This document shows, piece by piece, positions 59,778-64,000 of a DNA stretch of 64,000 nucleotides. The first letter of the stretch is position 1. The number at the start of each line of letters is the position of its first letter. Origin of the DNA: Mycolicibacterium sp. P9-64 (GTDB lineage Bacteria > Actinomycetota > Actinomycetes > Mycobacteriales > Mycobacteriaceae); NCBI RefSeq assembly GCF_008329605.1, contig NZ_NPKO01000006.1:186001-250000 (forward strand), read 5' to 3'. The notes under the pieces were generated by a model, which worked only from the letters and a program-made list of their open reading frames with translations, was not told the DNA's origin and searched no databases. The position numbers and the translations under genes are program-made.

Positions 59778-60863
59778 ATGAGCGTCACCAGGCCGATCCG
59801 GGTATTCCAGGTCGCCACCGGAAACGTCGGCACCGAGATGATCAAACGAATCGGCACCCATCCCGATCTCGAGCTCATCGGATTGCATTGCTACACACCG
59901 GAAAAAGTCGGCCGCGACGCGGGCGAGATCGCCGGTATCGACCCCATTGGCGTCACCGCCACCGGATCGGTCGACGACATCATCGCGGCCAAGCCCGACG
60001 TATTGACGTTCCACGGTGTCTTTCCGGACGAGGACCTGTACGTGAAGGTCCTCGAAGCCGGGATCGACATCGTCACGACCGCGGACTGGATCACGGGCTG
60101 GCACCGCGACGCCAACCACCCGCACCCGTCCGGGAAGCCGGTGTCACGAGTGCTCGCCGAGGCGTGCGAGAGGGGTGCGTCGACCTTCTACGGCACGGGG
60201 ATGAACCCAGGACTGAACCAGATTCTCGGGGTGGTGTGCTCGGCCGACGTCGCCGAGATCGAGAACGTCACCACCATCGAGTCCGTCGACGTCTCCTGCC
60301 ACCACAGCAAGGAGACGTGGATCGAGGTGGGCTACGGACTTCCCGTCGACGATCCTTCGATCCCGTCGAAGCTGGAGAAGTACACCCGAGTCTTCGCCGA
60401 CAGCGTGCTGATGATGGCCGACTGCTTCGGTCTGCAACTCGACGAGGTCAAGTTCAGCTACGAACTCGGTGCGTGCACCAAGGACGTCGACCTTGGCTGG
60501 TATCAGATGCCGAAGGGGTCACTCGGCGGCAACTACATCAAGTATCAGGGCATGGTGGACGGCGCTCCGTTGGTCGAGACGCATCTGGAGTGGCAGATGA
60601 CCCCGCACACCGATCCACGCTGGGACATCAAGGGCTGCTACATCACTCAGATCAAGGGCGACCCGTGCATCTACAACAAGCACATGATCTTCCCGAGGCC
60701 GGGCGTCGACCTGTCGAACCCGGACAACTTCGCCTCCATCGGCATGACGGTCACCGGATTGCCCGCCCTCAACGCGATCCGCTCCGTCGTCGACGCCCCA
60801 CCCGGACTACTGACCAGTGCGGATCTGCCCCTTCGTGGGTTCGCCGGGAGGTTCAAGACGTAG
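59778..60863 (+). CDS. dihydrodipicolinate-reductase-like NAD(P)-binding protein
   Basis: This 361-residue Rossmann-fold protein begins with IRVFQVATGNVGTEMIKRI and is of the DapB-like family widespread in mycobacteria next to oxygenases. Middle part FYGTGMNPGLNQILGVVCSADV and the ending PALNAIRSVVDAPPGLLTSADLP are characteristic. Members are thought to act on carbonyl, imine or amine intermediates in degradation pathways; the exact reaction is not known. It follows the oxygenase gene in the same operon. Confidence 0.85.
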   Translation: MSVTRPIRVFQVATGNVGTEMIKRIGTHPDLELIGLHCYTPEKVGRDAGEIAGIDPIGVTATGSVDDIIAAKPDVLTFHGVFPDEDLYVKVLEAGIDIVTTADWITGWHRDANHPHPSGKPVSRVLAEACERGASTFYGTGMNPGLNQILGVVCSADVAEIENVTTIESVDVSCHHSKETWIEVGYGLPVDDPSIPSKLEKYTRVFADSVLMMADCFGLQLDEVKFSYELGACTKDVDLGWYQMPKGSLGGNYIKYQGMVDGAPLVETHLEWQMTPHTDPRWDIKGCYITQIKGDPCIYNKHMIFPRPGVDLSNPDNFASIGMTVTGLPALNAIRSVVDAPPGLLTSADLPLRGFAGRFKT

Positions 60864-61042
60864 GTCTGGGCCGAACTGCCAAATTTCACGCTATCCCCCT
60901 GTCGTGCAACGGGTTATGTCTTGTGTACGAGGGAGCTTCCGGGCCAGTTGCTCACCATGATCGTCGTTGCGGCTTCGCGCGCAGCAACCGGAGATAGACT
61001 CGGCGAGTCAGCGGTACCGGGCTCAACGAGGAGCGTAAATCC
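60864..61042. promoter_or_regulatory. upstream region of isocitrate lyase gene
   Basis: These 179 bases should hold the aceA promoter. A stretch AACTGCCAAA (60874-60883) loosely resembles a RamB-type site, but I do not consider it established. GAGGAG lies at the right end before the ATG. Confidence 0.35.
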
Positions 61043-63340
61043 ATGACCACGATCGAAGCGGCGGCAGAGGCCGGCACACCCTTCGAGCAGGACGTCGCAG
61101 CCACACAGCGATACTTCGACAGCCCTCGCTTCGAGGGGATCATCCGCCTCTACACGGCCCGCCAGGTCGTCGAGCAGCGCGGCACGATCGCCTCGGACTA
61201 CATCGTGGCGCGCGAGGCCGCGGCAGCCTTCTTCGACCGGCTCCGCGAGCTCTTCGGCCAGCACAAGAGCATCACCACGTTCGGCCCGTACTCACCGGGC
61301 CAGGCCGTGACGATGAAGCGAAACGGCATCGAGGGGATCTACCTCGGCGGGTGGGCGACGTCCGCGAAGGGCTCGATCAGCGAAGATCCGGGCCCCGACC
61401 TCGCCAGCTACCCGTTGAGCCAGGTACCGGACGAGGCTGCCGGACTGGTGCGTGCCCTTCTGACCGCGGATCGCAATCAGCAATACCTGCGCCTGCGCAT
61501 GACCGACGCGCAACGCGCCAGCACACCGGAGGTCGACTTCCGGCCGTTCATCATCGCCGACGCCGATACCGGCCACGGTGGCGATCCGCACGTCCGCAAC
61601 CTGATCCGGCGCTTCGTCGAGTCCGGCGTGCCCGGCTACCACATCGAGGACCAACGTCCCGGCACCAAGAAGTGTGGTCACCAGGGCGGCAAGGTGCTCG
61701 TGCCCTCGGATGAACAGATCAAGCGCCTCAACACCGCGCGATTCCAGCTGGACATCATGCGGGTGCCCGGCATCATCGTGGCCCGCACCGACGCCGAGGC
61801 GGCCAACCTCATCGACAGCCGCGCCGACGAGCGCGACCAGCCGTTCCTCCTCGGCGCCACCAATCTCAAGATTCCGTCGTACAAGTCATGCTTCCTGGCG
61901 ATGGTGCGCAGCTTCTACGAGGCGGGCGTCAAGGATCTCAACGGCCATCTCCTGTACGCACTGCCCGAGGGGGAGTACGCCGCCGCCACGGCGTGGCTGG
62001 AGCGGCAGGGCATTCTCGGCCTCATCACCACCGCGGCCGCCGCCTTCAAGCAGGACGGGAATCAGTCGGTCGACGCGCTGTTCGACGACGTCGAATCCCG
62101 GTTCGTCGAAGCGTGGCAGGACGACGCCGGGCTGCAGACGTACGGCGAGGCCGTCGCCGAGCTGCTCGAGTTCCGCGGGCGTGAAGGCGAGCCGATGGAG
62201 ATGAGCGCCGAGGATTGGCGGCAGTTCGCCGGACGTGCATCGCTGTACGAGGCCCGCGAGAAGGCGAAGGCACTCGGCGTCGACGCCGGGTGGGACTGCG
62301 AGCGGGTGAAGACGCCGGAGGGGTACTACCAGATCCGCGGCGGTATCCCGTACGCGATCGCCAAGTCACTTGCCGCGGCGCCGTTCGCCGACATCCTCTG
62401 GATGGAGACGAAGACCGCCGACCTCCACGACGCACGCCAGTTCGCCGACGCGATTCACAGCGTGTACCCCGAGAAGATGCTGGCCTACAACCTCTCCCCC
62501 TCGTTCAACTGGGACACCACCGGGATGAGCGACGACGAGATGCGGGCCTTCCCGGAGGAACTCGCGAAGATGGGCTTCGTCTTCAACTTCATGACCTATG
62601 GCGGTCACCAGATCGACGGCGTCGCCGCCGAGGAGTTCGCCACCGCACTCAAGCAGGACGGCATGCTGTCGCTCGCCCGGCTGCAACGCAAGATGCGTCT
62701 GGTCGAGTCGCCATACCGCACACCGCAAACCCTGGTCGGTGGACCGCGCAGCGACGCCGCGCTGGCGGCCTCGTCCGGGCGCACGGCGACCACCAAGTCG
62801 ATGGGTGCGGGCTCCACACAGCACCAACACCTCGTGCAGACCGAGGTGCCCAAGAAGCTGCTCGAGGACTGGCTTGCCCAGTGGAGTGACTACTACCAAC
62901 TCGGTGAGAAGCTGCGCGTTCAGTTCCGGCCGCTGCGCGCCGGCGGCGAGGTGCTCGAGCTCGGCATCTACGGCGAACGGGACGGCGGCGAGGAGAAACT
63001 CGCCAACGTGCTCGTCGACCCGATCAAGGACCGCAACGGACGCAGCATTCTGACGGTGCGTGACCAGAACACGTTCGCCGAGAAGCTGCGCCAGAAGCGC
63101 CTGATGACGCTGGTCCATCTGTGGCTGGTGCACCGCTTCAAGGCCGAGGCGGTCTACTACGTCACGCCCACCGAGGACAACATCTATCAAACCGACAAGA
63201 TGAAGTCGCATGGCATCTTCCGCGACGTCCAGAAGGACGTCGGGGAGATCATCGTCGCCGAGGTGAACCAGCCGCGGATCGACGAATTGCTGGCGTCCGA
63301 CGGCACTGCGCTGCAGCAGTTGATCCGCAAGGAGGACTGA
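61043..63340 (+). CDS. aceA: isocitrate lyase, long ICL2 type
   Basis: This 765-residue glyoxylate-cycle enzyme splits isocitrate into succinate and glyoxylate. The catalytic loop [11 protein letters not shown] has its cysteine at residue 211. The metal/substrate region [13 protein letters not shown] lies upstream, and [13 protein letters not shown] is near residue 475. Length matches the two-domain mycobacterial ICL2 (766 residues when intact), which has an extra C-terminal domain beyond the 430-residue ICL1. In M. tuberculosis H37Rv the gene is split into aceAa and aceAb; here it is one intact frame. GAGGAG precedes the ATG. It is monocistronic. Confidence 0.95.
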   Translation: MTTIEAAAEAGTPFEQDVAATQRYFDSPRFEGIIRLYTARQVVEQRGTIASDYIVAREAAAAFFDRLRELFGQHKSITTFGPYSPGQAVTMKRNGIEGIYLGGWATSAKGSISEDPGPDLASYPLSQVPDEAAGLVRALLTADRNQQYLRLRMTDAQRASTPEVDFRPFIIADADTGHGGDPHVRNLIRRFVESGVPGYHIEDQRPGTKKCGHQGGKVLVPSDEQIKRLNTARFQLDIMRVPGIIVARTDAEAANLIDSRADERDQPFLLGATNLKIPSYKSCFLAMVRSFYEAGVKDLNGHLLYALPEGEYAAATAWLERQGILGLITTAAAAFKQDGNQSVDALFDDVESRFVEAWQDDAGLQTYGEAVAELLEFRGREGEPMEMSAEDWRQFAGRASLYEAREKAKALGVDAGWDCERVKTPEGYYQIRGGIPYAIAKSLAAAPFADILWMETKTADLHDARQFADAIHSVYPEKMLAYNLSPSFNWDTTGMSDDEMRAFPEELAKMGFVFNFMTYGGHQIDGVAAEEFATALKQDGMLSLARLQRKMRLVESPYRTPQTLVGGPRSDAALAASSGRTATTKSMGAGSTQHQHLVQTEVPKKLLEDWLAQWSDYYQLGEKLRVQFRPLRAGGEVLELGIYGERDGGEEKLANVLVDPIKDRNGRSILTVRDQNTFAEKLRQKRLMTLVHLWLVHRFKAEAVYYVTPTEDNIYQTDKMKSHGIFRDVQKDVGEIIVAEVNQPRIDELLASDGTALQQLIRKED

Positions 63341-63351
63341 GGCAGCCAGCC

Positions 63352-63384
63352 CCTCGAGTCAAGCACTTGCGCAAGTGTTCGAGG
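63352..63384. terminator. hairpin between aceA and the convergent LysR gene
   Basis: CACTTGC (63364-63370) and GCAAGTG (63371-63377) form a perfect palindrome, enclosed by CCTCGA (63352-63357) and TCGAGG (63379-63384) with a 6-nt/1-nt internal bulge. The position just after aceA suits a bidirectional terminator, though the inner stem leaves little room for a loop and a protein-binding palindrome is possible. Confidence 0.45.
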
Positions 63385-63393
63385 TGAATCGCG

Positions 63394-64000
63394 TCAGAGT
63401 GCACGATGCGGGTCGTCTGCGGGCAGCCAGGCGTCATCGTCCATGCCAAGGGCACCAACGTCATCGGCGAGGGCCTCGATCACGGCGAGCACCGACGCCC
63501 GCGCTTCGTCACGGCGCGAGACGAGCGACCACGTCCAGTACGGGGCGGGATCGGCCACCGGACGTGCGACCAAGTCGGCGGGGACCGGCGTCGTCTGCCC
63601 CTTCGGCGAGTTCAGCACGGGCCGGCGCAACCGGCGCACGTGCTCGAAAAACGTTGGGCCAGTGATCCCTCCGTCATCGATGCGCACCAGGCGTGCACCG
63701 CTGTCGCTGGCGAACTGTTCGGCGTAGCGGTTCCATGACGACCAACTGGCGGTGTCCGCATCAACGAGAACCGCCGTGTCCTTCGCCGCGACCGTCGAGG
63801 TGTCGGAGCCAGTGCACACGGCGTACAGGCGGTCGGCCCCGATGAGCCTCGCATCTAGATCGTGCGTGGCCAGGTCGGCGCCCTGAGCCCAACAGATCGC
63901 CACGTCGAGGCTGCCCTCTGCGACGCGTGCGGCCTGCGCGTGTGAGGGCATCACCCAGGTGTCGATGCGAAGCGTCGCGATTCCCGCCGTCCGTTCCGTC
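63394..64000 (-). CDS. LysR-family regulator, effector domain only (5' end beyond window)
   Basis: The visible 201 residues are the C-terminal part of the periplasmic-binding-like effector domain: RIDTWVMPSHAQAARVAEG leads into SLDVAICWAQGADLATHDLDARLIGADRLYAV, read in parts, as in LysR proteins. The reading frame stays open to the right edge of the window, so the DNA-binding domain and start lie outside. Convergent with isocitrate lyase; target unknown. Confidence 0.75.
   Translation of the reverse strand, partial: TERTAGIATLRIDTWVMPSHAQAARVAEGSLDVAICWAQGADLATHDLDARLIGADRLYAVCTGSDTSTVAAKDTAVLVDADTASWSSWNRYAEQFASDSGARLVRIDDGGITGPTFFEHVRRLRRPVLNSPKGQTTPVPADLVARPVADPAPYWTWSLVSRRDEARASVLAVIEALADDVGALGMDDDAWLPADDPHRAL

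Noticed and set aside
60874-60883. RamB-like site upstream of aceA
   Set aside because: AACTGCCAAA matches the consensus only partly, and similar strings are expected by chance; not listed as a site.
1-64000. CRISPR arrays, tRNA or rRNA genes, insertion sequences, prophage genes
   Set aside because: No regularly spaced repeats, no tRNA-like cloverleaf noticed, and no transposase, integrase or phage motifs in any frame.

Overview
The window is one contiguous piece of a high-GC actinobacterial chromosome, most likely a fast-growing mycobacterium (Mycolicibacterium-type). The evidence is a 765-residue isocitrate lyase of the ICL2 type, an R2-like ligand-binding oxidase whose key residues match the numbering I remember for M. 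tuberculosis Rv0233, a TIGR00027-type methyltransferase, mycothiol-type DinB/maleylpyruvate isomerase proteins, small exported Pro/Gly-rich proteins, and apparently leaderless promoters. I see no rRNA, tRNA, transposase, phage gene or CRISPR array. The window cuts a gene at each end.

Layout. 1-3.2 kb: a translationally coupled carbohydrate-type catabolic triad (Gfo/Idh/MocA dehydrogenase, DUF993 aldolase-like protein, sugar-phosphate isomerase/epimerase). 3.2-5.4 kb: a TetR repressor divergent from an FAD hydroxylase, with a clear inverted-repeat operator between them. 5.4-8.9 kb: copper amine oxidase divergent from an APC permease, with two LacI-family-like operators between them. 9-15.8 kb: mixed hydrolases (DinB, metallo-beta-lactamase fold, amidase, carboxylesterase, alpha/beta hydrolase), a small exported protein, and a secreted or membrane-anchored barnase-like RNase with its barstar.

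15.8-34 kb is the largest coherent unit. A 12-gene minus-strand operon encodes a complete peptide-type ABC importer followed by acyl-CoA-dehydrogenase-like (DszC/SfnB-type) monooxygenases, four luciferase-like flavin monooxygenases (two NtaA/DszA-type) and two aldo-keto reductases. Facing it are another DszC/SfnB-like enzyme, an SsuD-like monooxygenase and an MFS transporter. The best reading is import and oxidative cleavage of an organosulfur compound to release sulfur; the substrate is unknown.

34-43.8 kb: an ABC-F ATPase, a diverged PadR-like protein, small housekeeping genes, a methyltransferase, a Pro-rich exported protein, R2lox, a TetR/hydrolase divergent pair and an LpqC-type esterase. 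43.9-48.3 kb: an MHS-family transporter, then a TctD/TctE-like two-component system and a lone TAXI-type binding lipoprotein, which looks like a binding-protein-assisted sensor. 48.3-50 kb: a gene broken by an 8-bp tandem duplication, a membrane-anchored Cys-Gly repeat peptide coupled to a GRDP-like protein, and a small secreted protein. 50-57 kb: methyltransferase, DDAH-like hydrolase, ArsR/SRPBCC pair, DUF899 and mycothiol-type proteins, nitronate monooxygenase and tautomerase. 57-64 kb: LysR and TetR regulators divergent from a Rieske oxygenase/dehydrogenase pair, then isocitrate lyase 2 and a truncated LysR gene.

Many adjacent genes share 4-bp ATGA/GTGA overlaps, so translational coupling is common. 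Function calls come from reading motifs by eye, without database searches.
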